From Paulinella micropora (lineage: Eukaryota; Cercozoa; Imbricatea; Euglyphida; Paulinellidae): a stretch of DNA of 64,000 nucleotides. Location: NCBI GenBank assembly GCA_019918135.1, contig WBZZ01006415.1, positions 57,251 to 121,250 of the forward strand. Reading direction: 5' to 3'. Shown in pieces: positions 1-9,981 of the stretch. The notes under the pieces are model-generated. The model worked only from the letters and a program-made list of their open reading frames with translations, made no database searches and was not told where the DNA came from. The stretch's first letter is position 1, and each line of letters opens with the position of its first letter. The translations under genes were made by a program, and so were the position numbers.

Positions 1-1199
1 GAAATGTTGACCACCAGCAAATTCTGCTAGTTGGATAGTGCACACCGTCTCGGGGTGGCACTTGGCCGGGGGGCACAGCGTGATCTGGGACAAACACGTT
101 GTATCGTTGATCGTGAGGCATGGCGTGAGCACACCTGGCGGCCAGGACCACGACGATTTCTCCAACCCTGGCAGACCCAGCGTAACGTTTGTTAGCACAC
201 CGCGAGGAAAAGCGCGGCAGATTTCCAAATGTCTTTCTGGCTGGATCAAAGGTTCGGGGCTTTGCAGCTCCATGTTGGTCAGCTTGGGGTATCTCTCGAG
301 GCACTGATCTAGAAAGCCCTGCCAGCCGTGTGCGGAATCTGTTTCGACATTAACCTCCGTCACTGTGAAACAGGGCAGTACCGGCAGAATAGGCAGCAAT
401 GTGAGCAAACCAAATATCTGCCTGTCCTCTTTGGAATCGGAATGGGGAGGCTTGTCGTCATTTGCATCATAACTTGCCCACATGATAACCTCTTCACCTG
501 TCTGTTGCTTTAGAGCACGCCGGGAAAATTTCGACACGTATCCTGGATGCAGGCTGTGGCGGCCATAGCGCCACAGGTTTTGCTGTGTGTTGAACACTTC
601 CTGCGCATCAGGCGCAAGTTTTCCACTCGGATTTAAACTAAAGTCAGCTTGCAAGTCTTTCTCTAGCCCGGCCCAGAGCAGGTTCTCAAGCTCTCGGACC
701 AAACTCTTGGCCTCAGCCACCTGCTTGATACCTGAGCCGTCGCGCGGCAGCAGAAACAGCGTACCACCATGGTCCGGACAGCCCCGTTGCAGATTGTAGA
801 GTATAGTGCTAAGCACGAGGTACTTGGCCAGCACACTATCCGTAGACTGCTTAACGTACATCTCGGCGTAGTGAAAGAGTCGGTCGGCCGCCTGCCCGAC
901 AATTTTAGACTCGTCGACCGGCCACAGACAGGCCACGGCCACCACCTCGAAGCCGTTCTCTGCGTTCTGTAAGCTTTGGCACAGCAAGCTTATTTCCCCT
1001 TCGTTTAGTTGGCTCGGTGCCGTTGGGTAGAGGCAGACAACGGTTCGCTTCCCGAATCGCTTCTGCAAGCCGTGGTGCCCGCCGCCGCGGCAAGGTGCGA
1101 GCTCCTGCCGCTTATCGGCCCGGCAGTCAAGGCAATATGTACATAGCTCGTTCCGTCCGTGTTTTTTTTGGTCCGCTTCTTGCTGGGCGTCTCTGCCAT
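1..1199 (-). CDS. Partial hypothetical protein of the virus-like cluster (runs off left edge; one frameshift)
   Basis: On the minus strand a frame without stops runs from about 1,150 to base 1, where the window ends, so the C-terminus is missing. The only good ATG upstream (1,197-1,199) opens a lysine-rich start (MAETPSKKRTKK) in another frame. The two frames would join with one extra base in the run of eight T at 1,162-1,169. The body of about 380 codons has soluble, mixed composition with a cysteine/histidine cluster near the N-terminus and no membrane segment I can see. I do not recognise a family. Codon use is GC-rich like the neighbouring genes. It is transcribed in the same direction as the methyltransferase-like gene to its right, with about 220 bp between them. 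That the frame is coding is fairly sure; its function is unknown. Confidence 0.6.
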
Positions 1200-1419
1200 T
1201 TTTTTATCTTTGCTCCTCAGATTTACTATTTTACTTGCCAAACACAAAAACGAAACAAGAAATATTTTTAACCAAGACAGGAGAGAGAGAGGGCCGGAAG
1301 CGCCCCAAAAAAAAAGCGATCGGGGACTGACTCCTGCAAAATCTCCCCTTCCCCGTTCCTCCCCATCCTCCTCTAATCAACGAGCAGAAAAACAAAAGGA
1401 ACCGGACCCGGGGTGAGTT
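1200..1419. other. Intergenic spacer
   Basis: AT-rich at 1,200-1,270 and purine-rich after that (GAGAGAGAGAG, AAAAAAAAGCG). It separates two minus-strand genes. It presumably holds the 3' end signals of the right gene and the promoter of the left one, but I see no specific motif. Confidence 0.4.
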
Positions 1420-2971
1420 TTACGGACGTTCGTCGGCGGGGCACCACTCTTGTGCCCTCGTCTCGGCGCCGGCGCGCAGGGGCAGCGAGAGTTTGAACGG
1501 TCCGTCCCCGGTGGCCACTTGCAGCGCGCCCGGCTGCGCCAGGACCGGCAGAACCTCGGCCATGAACTCTAGGCGCCGGGCGTGCGGGGCCTGTTGCAGC
1601 CGGGCCGGCGCCAGCGGCCAGTGCAGCACGTCGAGCACCCAGAGTTTGTCATTCGCACGCCACACGACGAGCATGGCGCCGGCGGGCAGCAGACAGCGCA
1701 GCGGCTGCGAACCGTGGCACAACGCCTCTAGCAGCCTGTCGCGCGCGGGCAGTTCGGCCAGCAACCGCCTGAGCCACGGGCCCTTGACAGTTGTGTCGGG
1801 GTCAACCGCGGCGGGCCATACATCCGACCGCAGCTTGCCGGCCGGCAGCCAGTACGACCCGTCACCCGCGGCCCAGACCAGGCCGGCGCGGCCGGATGCC
1901 CCTCCGGGCAGTGCCAAGGTCACGTTAGAACCGGTCGCAGGACCAATCGACGACAGGTAGTCGCTGAGCCACCTGCACACGCCGAGGTTGCGCGGCGCAC
2001 CCGCGGTTTGCCCGCACAGCGCCTGCCAGCCAAGAACCGTGAGCCTGCACCAGAAGCCCGGGTCGGCCAGCGCCCGTGCCGTCAGTGGTTCGAGCGGGTC
2101 GGGAGGCGGGCGCTGAAAGCGCTCCAGTGCCACGTGCAGCAACCGGCACTGTGCGGGCGCGGCCGTGGCGGTCGCAGAGACGTAGGTGGCGAGGTCTTCC
2201 CTGAAGAGCCACACGGCGGTGAGCGGGAGGGCGTCCAGCAGCACCGTGGCGCTCGGCGACTGCAGGTAGCGATCCAGCGCCCCTAACGTCAGTGGCACGG
2301 CCTCGCGGCGCAACCCCCGCGCCACCAGGTAGGCCTCGTCACTGTTAGGGCGCGCTAGCGGCGTGACCACCACCCATTCGGCGAAGCACAGGGCCGCCGC
2401 GGCCAGCAGCAGCTGTGTGTCTAGCGCGCAAACGCCAGTGAACCGGCAGACCAGGACCGCCCGGCTGTTCTGCAGCAAGCCCAGGGCGGCGCGGACGCCG
2501 CGCGCCAGCGCGGGCCCCCCGCCTTCTTCGGGACCGCACGCATCGACCCACGCCAGGTTGCAGTCCAGCCGGCGCTGCTCGAGCGCTGCTCGGGGGTCCG
2601 CGCAGTGGTGCAGGTGGTGGCACTGCTCGAACCTGGACCAGAGGCGCGGGGGTTGTTTTTCCAGCGTGATTAGCAGCACGGGCGGCGTGGCGCGCACGAG
2701 GTCCTCCGCGACCAAGGCGCTCTCGGGTCCCACCGCCAGCACGGCCTGGCGCGGGGTCGAGAGTAACTCACCGAGCACTCCGTCCAACGCGGTGTTTAGT
2801 GCTGAGACGACGCCCAGCGTGCGCAGAGTCCGCATTCGCGCGCGGGGTTGTGTGGCGGCGGCACGTCGCGGCCCAGTCGTTGCGCTCCAGCGCCGCCCGG
2901 AGGTGTGTGGCGAAGGCCGCCGTCCTGCACTGCGGAGACGGGTTCCAGTGCCACGCACACGCGGTCTCCAT
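1420..2971 (-). CDS. Divergent FtsJ/Rossmann methyltransferase-like protein with an extra C-terminal domain
   Basis: An open frame of 512 codons ends at 1,420. Counting from its first codon (2,958), I see a strand-loop resembling the SAM-binding motif (QAVLAVGPES, 71-80), an acidic strand end (LLITLE), Asp132/Asp139, VLVCRFTG (168-175) and PLARPNSDEAYLVARG (200-215). The last matches the end of the FtsJ RNA 2'-O-methyltransferase fold, where a variable strand, a KP-SRP-like loop and a Glu precede a final strand. Relative to the K-D-K-E set, the second Lys is Arg. Residues around 425-470 (WVLDVLHWPLAP, then a basic helix) loosely recall the nucleotidyltransferase core of capping enzymes or ligases. 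The natural start is probably ATG 2,969-2,971 in a GGCGGGGATGG context, which needs a one-base shift in the CG-rich run near 2,835-2,848. Otherwise it starts at Met 42 (2,835). If the fold call holds, it would be an mRNA cap-modifying enzyme. Confidence 0.4.
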
Positions 2972-3320
2972 CCCCGCCTTTTTTGGGGTGGCTGGGGAAA
3001 AGGGCGGGAGAAGAGGCTGGCCGGGGGGGACAGATAGATTTACATTTCGAAAACCGCCCTCTTCCCTCCCCTTTCTCTCTCGCTCTTTAAAAAAAACCAA
3101 GACCTTCCCTTCTTCGCATTTCCTCCCTCTCCGCCTTCGGCCCCCACCAAAACTCAAACCCAACAAAAAAAACTGTCCCCCCCCCTTGGGGGGGGGGGGG
3201 GTAGCAGCCCGAACTCGCACAAAAAGACGGACGGGAAGGGGAGGCAGCGAGACGGGCGGACATAAAAATTCACGGGCCGAGATTTTGCAGCACAAGAAGG
3301 AAAAAAAAAAGAAAGCGCTG
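2972..3320. promoter_or_regulatory. Divergent intergenic region with polypyrimidine tracts and CCGCCTTCGGCCCCC motif
   Basis: Lies between the start of the methyltransferase-like gene (minus) and the small gene at 3,321 (plus), so it must hold both promoters. It contains long C/T stretches, the motif CCGCCTTCGGCCCCC at 3,131-3,145 (also at 4,705-4,719) and a run of C followed by a run of G at 3,177-3,202 that could fold. Promoter assignment is inferred from gene arrangement only. Confidence 0.4.
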
Positions 3321-3812
3321 ATGTCGGAGGCCGACCACGATTCCAGACACAAAGAGACGGGCCGCCGCAAAAAGAGGCGCCATCAGAGCCCCCCCCCGCC
3401 CGAGCAACAGCCCTCCTTCCAGGCGAACGCCCCGGAGGTCTCTTGCAACGATGTGCCAGGAGCGCCCGTGGCCGAGAGCCCGAGCCTGACAGAAGAACTC
3501 AGCAAGCTTTGCTTGGCTATTACCGAAAGTTTGGCCACACCAGAAGGACAGGCCAGTGTTATCCGCAAGTCAGCGCAGATCCGGCAGGGCCTCGACTCCT
3601 TACGGAGCCTAATCACCCTGTGCCACCGGCTGCTGAGCCTCGCTAGCTGCTTGCAGGAGCCTAGCGTAACCAAAGCAAACGCACGGGCCTTGGTGTTCAA
3701 AGCCAGGCTGGCACTGTGCGAGATCCAGCGCGACGGGATAGACGAGGAGATGCGGGGGGCGCTGGACAGACTTGCTTCTTCGTTATTAGTGCAAACCACG
3801 GGAGATCGTTAG
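3321..3812 (+). CDS. Small protein with basic proline-rich N-terminus and helical C-terminus
   Basis: 163 codons, intact. The ATG at 3,321 is chosen because the frame upstream is low-complexity spacer. Residues 1-35 are strongly basic and then proline-rich (GRRKKRRHQSPPPP), like a nuclear localisation or nucleic-acid-binding tail. Residues 60-160 are predicted helical by composition (leucine heptads such as LDSLRSLITLCHRLLSLASCL). No cysteine motif, membrane segment or recognisable family. It converges with the gene at 3,874-4,401, only 61 bp away, over an A/T-rich spacer. A structural or scaffold-like role is possible but is speculation. Confidence 0.6.
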   Translation: MSEADHDSRHKETGRRKKRRHQSPPPPEQQPSFQANAPEVSCNDVPGAPVAESPSLTEELSKLCLAITESLATPEGQASVIRKSAQIRQGLDSLRSLITLCHRLLSLASCLQEPSVTKANARALVFKARLALCEIQRDGIDEEMRGALDRLASSLLVQTTGDR

Positions 3813-3873
3813 CAACATAAGTTTGGCAAGACATTTTTCTTTTAAGAACAAAAAAAAAGGCCACAAAATTTCA
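3813..3873. terminator. Convergent 3' spacer, A/T-rich
   Basis: 61 bp between two converging stop codons. T-run then A-run (CATTTTTCTTTTAAGAAC followed by nine A), which could serve as overlapping polyadenylation or termination sequence for both genes. Confidence 0.35.
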
Positions 3874-4401
3874 CTAGTACGGCTGATTAGGCGTGCCAGT
3901 CGGGGCGCGGCGGTCGTAATCGCAGAAAGGTCTGGGGTAACGAGCCACGCGGCGAGCACTGCCCTGCCGGCCGGCGGGGCTGTGGCGGCGTTCGTTTCGG
4001 CGGTCCGAGGACCGCCTGTTGGACCGGCGGGGCCTCCGCCACTTTCCAGTGGGCGCTGCTGTGGCGGCAGGAGCAGGAGCGGGGGGAGGAGGAGCGGGAG
4101 GGGGCGCGGCGACGTCCGTCGGCGGGCTTTCCGGCGCAAGGGGAGGGCTCTTTTCGTCGGCAGAAGGTGACCGCCTCTTTCTTCTGCGCCAGCACCTGTC
4201 CTCCCAGGCATCATCGTCGTCCGAGCTGACCGGCGCAGGAGCAGGGCCTTGCAAGAACCTCTGTACTTCACTGAGTAAAAGTTTGTGTTCACGAGTGCTG
4301 TCTTCTTCAAGCTTTCGTAGCTCTTCTGCCAGCCGGCGTGCTAGTTGCTCTATCTGGTTACGGTGGTCCACGAGCCCGGGGCGCGCTGGGGTGCCGGCCA
4401 T
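3874..4401 (-). CDS. Small coiled-coil protein with basic Arg-rich C-terminus
   Basis: 175 codons, intact, with ATG at 4,399-4,401. Residues 12-50 form a charged coiled coil (NQIEQLARRLAEELRKLEED). Then come an acidic patch (SSDDDDAWED), a bipartite basic stretch (RCWRRRKRRSP), an Ala/Pro linker and an Arg/Ser-rich tail (RRPRRSNRRSSDRRNERR). This layout suits a nucleic-acid-binding or packaging protein that oligomerises, but no family is recognised. It shares the divergent spacer 4,402-5,048 with the large gene and converges on the gene at 3,321. Confidence 0.6.
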   Translation of the reverse strand: MAGTPARPGLVDHRNQIEQLARRLAEELRKLEEDSTREHKLLLSEVQRFLQGPAPAPVSSDDDDAWEDRCWRRRKRRSPSADEKSPPLAPESPPTDVAAPPPAPPPPAPAPAATAAPTGKWRRPRRSNRRSSDRRNERRHSPAGRQGSARRVARYPRPFCDYDRRAPTGTPNQPY

Positions 4402-5048
4402 CGGCGTAGTGTGCTGCTTCCACGGCTCAGGACAAGAGATTTTTTTTTCTTTTCTTTTGCTTGCCGGTAAAAAAAAAAGACTGAACTCTTCTTTTCAACG
4501 GTGGATAGAAAATAGGGAGCCGGGCATTAGAAGAAAGACGGGAGGGCCAAAAAAAAAAGCAGATTTCGCAAACCTTGGGAGCAAAAGACGGGAGGGGTTC
4601 GAAGCGTGGGGGAAAGAAAGTGGGAGGGGGGGGGGCCGAAGGTGGGGGAAAGAAAGTGGGGGGGGGGCTTTTTTTTCTTGGCTGTCTGTTTCCCCCCCCC
4701 CTCTCCGCCTTCGGCCCCCCCCCTAAAAAAAAGAAAAGGGCCGGCCCCCCCCTCCCAACACAAGCAGAAATCGTCTTTGGCGTGGGCCTGCTGCATTTCC
4801 TTCCCTCCCGCCCCCAACCCAAAAGCCCGGGATATTTGCTCCTTTTCCCTCCCTCCCTTCCTTCTTTCCCCCGGCCCCACCCCTCCCCCCTTCCTTTGCA
4901 CCCTGGGCAGCCGGAGCTCTGTTGGAGTGCTCTAGCGGTTTTTCTTTGGTACTCGCAGTTCTCTAGCGCTTGCCTTTTGTGCTCTCTCTCTCTCTCTCGC
5001 CAGGGGGCTCTCTTAGCTAGTCGAAGGGGGAAAACCAAAATCAATTCG
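4402..5048. promoter_or_regulatory. Divergent intergenic region, G-rich then C-rich, with repeated motif
   Basis: Between the starts of the coiled-coil gene (minus) and the large gene (plus). Includes G-runs at 4,610-4,672 with a near-duplicate block (GGGGGAAAGAAAGTGGG twice), the motif CCGCCTTCGGCCCCC at 4,705-4,719 and its inverse GGGGGCCGAAGGTGGGG at 4,631-4,647, so the two can pair as a large inverted repeat. It continues as long C/T tracts to 4,900 and (TC)n at 4,983-4,999. ORFs drawn across it are low-complexity and not genes. Confidence 0.45.
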
Positions 5049-8000
5049 ATGCCTTCCAAGCAGCCGCCCGCATGGTTCACGGTGATCATGCAGATCCAAC
5101 TGGCGAACCGCGCCCGCAACGGGACTGAATTACAGCAGTCGACCTTGTCCACGTGGAAGATGGTCGAGGATGCGTTGCTGTCCAAGGAACGCGGCGCGGG
5201 AGGGGGCTTGCAACACCTGCTGGAGCCAGAGACGAAGGGCGTGTACCACCAGATAGCCCTGTCGTACCAGCAGGCCAGCGAGACCTTCGTGAACTACCAG
5301 CGTACCAAGGCCAGCGCGGCCTACATCAAGACGTTCGGCGCGGCGCGCGACGCGGTGTCCGGCCGCTGGCAACACCCGCCGCCCGAGGCGGTGTTCTTGG
5401 TGGCCCGTGTGGCGTCGGCCATCCTGACCGAGATCAGCGGGCTCAGGCCAGCGAAAAATACGCCCGAGATCTGGGTCGTAGGCCGCGGCCTCGGGGGGAG
5501 CGAAACGGAACTGTGACGGCTTACAATCCCCGAGTCCCACGAGGAGCTGGTCTGCTGGCAGAAACACGACCCGGGCTCTGCCGTGGGCCCGGCGCTGCGC
5601 CTGGAGCTGCCGCTCGCCTGGGTCGCGACGGGCGCCAACTGCCAGCACGGCTGCTGGTGCCTGCTGCAGAAACAACACGCGGCCGTGCTGCGGCACTCAC
5701 TGCAGCTGCTGTGGGACCCGAGCGCGCCCGTCGTTGCGGGCGCCAAGGAGGTGTCGTTGCAGCCCATCGTCGACTACCGCGTCATGCTGCCCTGCGACGT
5801 GCTGCTGCCGCCCAGCAGTACGGTTCTGCCGCATGGTTTGGAGGGCGCGGGGCGCGGCCTGGCCATCTGCGAGAAGCTGCTGTCGGACGCGTTCCCCGCG
5901 CTGGCCTGGGAGCTGGGCGCCGTCCGCCACGTGTACCAAACCGTACTGATGGGCTCGCCGGGCCCGCTCTGGGCCCGCTGCCAGACAGAAGAAGAAATCG
6001 CCTGCTTCCTGAACCTCTGGTACACGCTGACGGCCACGCTGGTGTCAGTCTCGGGTGGCCACGGCCCAACGTCAACCGAGCTCGACGACGTGGACGACAG
6101 CTCGCTGCTGGTCGGGCTGGACGGCGCGGCGCAGCGGTTCTGGTCGGGCACGGGCAGTGCGCCCGTGCCCGCCGGGAACGCACAGTGCGCGGTGCTGGAC
6201 CGGTCCTGGTACAAGCGCGGCGTGCAGCTCAGGGCCCGGCTCCTGTGCGCCGACTCTCCCCCCCTGCTGCTGCTGCGCGGCGGCGCGCGTGCCCTGTCAA
6301 ACGTCCAGTTGCTGCCCTTTCGGCAACGGCTGCAGTGGACGCACCCGCCGCCCAACGCCGCCGACGCGGCCGGCTGCCTGCTCGACGTCGTCGTCACCGG
6401 CGCAGACAGCAGCGCGCTGGCCGAACAGCTAGCACAGTTCTGCCTGGCCAGCGCTGTTGGTGCCAGGCTCGTGGTGCTGGACTACGACTGCGATGCTGCG
6501 GTCAAGAGTTGCTTCGACGCGCTCACGGCGCACCCCGCCTGGCAGACCAGGCTCGTCGCGCGCCTGGGGGTGCTGGCCTGCGTCACGACGGCGCCCGCGG
6601 GTGTTGCCCTGCCCGACCGGGCGGGGCTGCACACGATAGCCTCGCACCAGTCGGCCGCCCACGCGCTGCCCGTGGCGGGCCTGTGCCGGGCGAAACCGGC
6701 ACTGGTCCCCCCGGGTCCGCCGCGCGCGCCGAGCGTTAGGAGGGACTTCGAGCCCATCAAGCACAGGCCCCAGGCGCAGTGGTCCTTCGTGTACTACGAG
6801 GAAAAGAACGCGGGGGCCCGCGCGGAAGAGCTGATCCGGCTCGCGCCCGCCACCACGGAGCTGCGCAACGAGCCGCTGCGCCTGCTGATGGTGGCGACGC
6901 TGCAGGACAGGCTGGGCACGCTCATGCCGGGGGGCCACGCGCACGAGGTCTGGGTCGGCGAGGTGCAGGCGTGGCTGGCGCGCCACATCCGCCAGACCGG
7001 GTTCGTGGACAACATCCCTATGGCCGTGAACAAGCGCTGGCAGGACCGCATGGCGGCGGCGCTGATCGACCACGAACGCACGAGCGGCAGCAGCGGCTTC
7101 TGGACCTGGTGCATGGAGATCCTGTTGTGCGTGGTCTCCGAGGGCTCGGCCGCGGGCTGCCTGTCGTCCACGTCGGCGCCGCAGGTCGCCCTGTACGCCC
7201 TGCGCCTGCTGTGGGCGTGCGCGCGCAGGAGCTGGAAGGCGCGCGGCCTCGTGTCGCTGTGCGGCGGCGGGGGCGAACTGGAGATCCAGACCGTACTGCG
7301 CAACAAGAGCCACGCGCGGCGTGTGCGCACGGAATTCGACGTGGCGCACATCAACAGCGGCCGCCCGTCGTGGTTCGAGTCCCAGCGCACCATCTGCTGC
7401 TACGACGAGCTGCCGGCCCTGCGCTTCAAGGGCACCGAGCGGCCCGTGGCCGCGCCGCCCGTGCCCACGGCGGTCCGCGGCGCTAGCGTGCTCGGGCTGG
7501 AGACGGCGCAGCCGCCGCTGGCGCTCGGCTGGAAGCTGCCGCAAACAGTGGCGGTGTGGCCCCTGCAGCAGCAGCAGTTCGGCACCTTCGTGCTCTCGGA
7601 CCCGGACGCGGTAGAGCTACTCAGGCTGGCCAGCCAGGCGTTCACCGAGCAGCCGGCGGCCGCCGCGCTGGACCAGCACACGGTCAAGTCGCGCTGGGCG
7701 CGGAACGAGCCCCCGGCGGCACAATCCATGGTCAACGCCCTCAAGGCCGCGTGGATGCTCCTGGCGCCGCTCAGCGTGCTCGACGTGCTGGTGGACCTGT
7801 ACGCGCCCTGCGTGCGCACGATGTACGCGAACGCGCGCGAAAAGAACCTATTGGACGAAAGGAACAGGCAGCGCGCCTGCTGGACTGGCCCGACCGCGAC
7901 AAGTCCTACGAGTCGCAATTGCTCATTTCCTGCTACCGCCAGACGGGCGCGGCCCTGGCGGAGATCTTGTGGCCGCGCGCTGCGTACGACCCCACCTCGT

Positions 8001-9607
8001 CCGCGGAGCTCTGGGACGGCAAGACCCGCCTGCTGGACACCACCACCATACGGGTCGGCAGCGCACAGGGGCCCGCGGGCCCCCCTTGCACGCCGCTGCC
8101 GCTCATCGACTACGTCCTGCACCGCGTGGGCTGTGGCACCAGGCTGCTGGCCAGCGAGCACGGCCGGCAGCTGCTGCTGTTCAACGTGAACGCGAGGCCG
8201 GTGGCCAGCACGGCCGCCGGTGACCTGGCGTCCGACGTGGCCGTGTTCGGGACGCTGTCGGTCGTGCTGCCCACGGTGCCGGACCAGATCCCGGGCTTCA
8301 GGCGCGGGATCGTCAGCAGGTTGACGCAGGGGCGGGTGTCGTCCCTGATTTGCACCGACTTCTCACTCACGGCGGAATGCATGCTGACGCAAGAGTGCAA
8401 CAAGAAGCCACCGGCAGAGGCGGTGGTCGAGCTCGGCGCCTGCCTGCCGAACGAAAACGAGTGCGAGTGGACGTTTGCGCCCGAGGACCTGCCCCTGCGC
8501 CTGAGGAGGTTCACGGGCGACGTGGTCAGGGTCCTGGACGAGTACAAGCTGCCGAAGCAGCGCGCGCCAGCGCAGCCCAAGCCCGCCCAGCGCCGCGGCA
8601 AGACGAAGCGGGAGCCTACGGACGAATGGAACTCCTTCTACGACGAAGACGACGAACAAGAAAGCTACGACAGCCCGATCAAGAGGCGGCGCGTCCAGAT
8701 TAGCCGGCGCCCTGCCAAGCAGGCCAAGCCCGGCTACGGCGTGGTGGGGAGCAAGGGGCGGCCGCGGCCGGCCCAGAAGCCCGATGACTGGCGCTGTGCG
8801 GATTGGGACAATCCGGACGCGTCGTCGCACCAGTTAACGACGGCGAGGCAGCCTCATCATCGGTGGGGCGGCCCCGCTCCCGTGCGGTCTTGGTCGTCTG
8901 CTTTTGCTGCTACTGCTGCCTCGTCTTCTGGCTCCTGGAACCCGCCCGCCCAGGCCGCCAGCGGCTGGGCCAAGACAGCAGCGGCGGCCCCACAAACCGC
9001 CGCGGCTGGGTGACGGCCGAGCAGCCCTCACCAGCAGCCCCCAGACCGCCAGCGGCTGGGTGACGGCCGCATCCCTCAACAGCAGCCCCACAGCCGCCGC
9101 CGGTAGCTGGACCCCAACAGCAGCGCAGCCCCGCAGCCGCCGCCGGGGCTGGGTGACGGCCCCGACAGCAGCGGCAGCCCGCACCCAACAGCAGCCCCCA
9201 GCCGCCGCGGGCTGGGCGACGGCCCCGACAGCAGCGGCAGCCCCACAGCAGCCCCAGCCGCGAGCGGCTGGGCGACGGCCCCGACAGCAGTGGCGCCCCA
9301 CAACCGCAGCGGCTGGGCGACGGCCCCGACAGCAGTGGCAGCCCCGCAGGCCGCCGCCGGTAGCTGGGGCCCGCACAGTCAATCCGACGGCGTGTCCGCA
9401 CAGTCAAGCGCGCACAGAGCACCAGATCGTCGTGAGGACTTGCCGGCCAATGGCAGGAACGCTTCAGAGCACGACGATATTCTGCCACCACTAGATTCAC
9501 CCGTTTTGCTATACAACGAGGGTCAGGGGTTTGAGGGCCCGGAATCTTCCGAGGAAAACCTGGCCATGGACAATCAACACAATGACTTTTATAATAACTT
9601 TTCTTAA
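5049..9607 (+). pseudogene. Very large protein of about 1,500 codons (virus-like cluster), interrupted by one stop and several frameshifts
   Basis: Starts at ATG 5,049 (MPSKQPPAWFTVIMQIQ). The same frame is coding on both sides of a TGA at 5,514-5,516. It then runs to about 7,857, where coding moves to the -1 frame at GACGAAAGG (7,855-7,863), i.e. one base missing in an A run. It continues to the GC repeat at 8,955-9,345, where the frame slips twice, and ends at 9,607 with an acidic Asn/Asp-rich tail. Around 8,590-8,715 lie an acidic patch and a basic nuclear-localisation-like stretch (SPIKRRRVQISRR). No enzyme motif is visible. The many Trp/Cys and mixed alpha/beta composition suggest a structural protein. 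Size and position would suit a major capsid-type protein of a large DNA virus, but nothing in the sequence proves it. The lesions may be decay or consensus errors. Confidence 0.55.
8955..9345 (+). repeat. Coding minisatellite (GWVTAPTAAAAPQ-type repeats)
   Basis: About seven imperfect units built on GGCTGGGTGACGGCC plus CCGACAGCAGCGGCAGCCCC, spaced 40-95 bp. In frame they encode Gly-Trp-(Val/Ala)-Thr-Ala followed by Ala/Pro/Gln. Different units are in different frames, so unit-length changes have shifted the reading frame at least twice. Confidence 0.75.
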
Positions 9608-9981
9608 TAGTCAAGGCTGTTCTCTGTATTAAAAAAAAAGAGTGCTAGTCGGGGGGGGGGCAAGTGTGGAGGGGCTGAGACTAGCCTTTTCGAACCCCCC
9701 TCCCCCATCTTCCCTGGCAGTTTTCTTGCTCGGTGTAGCCGGCGTGAAAGGTGCGCAGATCGGTGGGGGAATGGGAGGGGAGAGGGGAAAGAGTGCAAGT
9801 ACTTAGGCCCCGCCCCAAAAAAACGGGCGGGGGGAGAAAGGGAGGTCTAAAGGCCACAGACAGCATTTTCCAAGAGAAAAGCCCCACGAACAAGAAATTT
9901 CCTGAGTTCCCCTTCCATTTCCCTGCCCCCTCCGTGCAGGACGTTTGGGCCGTACAGGGGGAGGTTTTTGTGTTGGCGAAG
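9608..9981. other. Intergenic spacer
   Basis: Begins with ATTAAAAAAAAAG (9,628-9,640), a plausible polyadenylation-type signal for the large gene. It continues with G-runs and C-runs similar to the other spacers and contains no supportable gene. The open frame from 9,751 upstream of the next ATG is low-complexity. Confidence 0.4.

Noticed and set aside
2799-3320. N-terminal extension of the small gene at 3,321 (frame open from 2,799)
   Set aside because: The extension is spacer low-complexity sequence and overlaps the start of the opposite gene; ATG 3,321 fits better.
4427-5185. 252-codon frame and others across the G/C-run spacer
   Set aside because: Made of Gly/Pro/Lys/Arg runs from homopolymers; lies in a divergent promoter region.
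5514-5516. TGA read as tryptophan or selenocysteine
   Set aside because: TGA ends other genes in the cluster (for example the stop of the 464-aa gene), TGG is used normally, and no recoding structure was identified. Simple nonsense change or consensus error is more likely.
5153-6739. 528-codon frame overlapping the large gene, and other long antisense frames in 5.1-9.4 kb and 9.7-11.8 kb
   Set aside because: Alternative frames of GC-rich coding sequence, Arg/Ala/Pro-rich shadows without ordinary protein composition.
7850-7865. Programmed -1 ribosomal frameshift in the large gene
   Set aside because: CGAAAGG is not an X-XXY-YYZ slippery heptamer, and similar one-base lesions occur in most long genes of the window.
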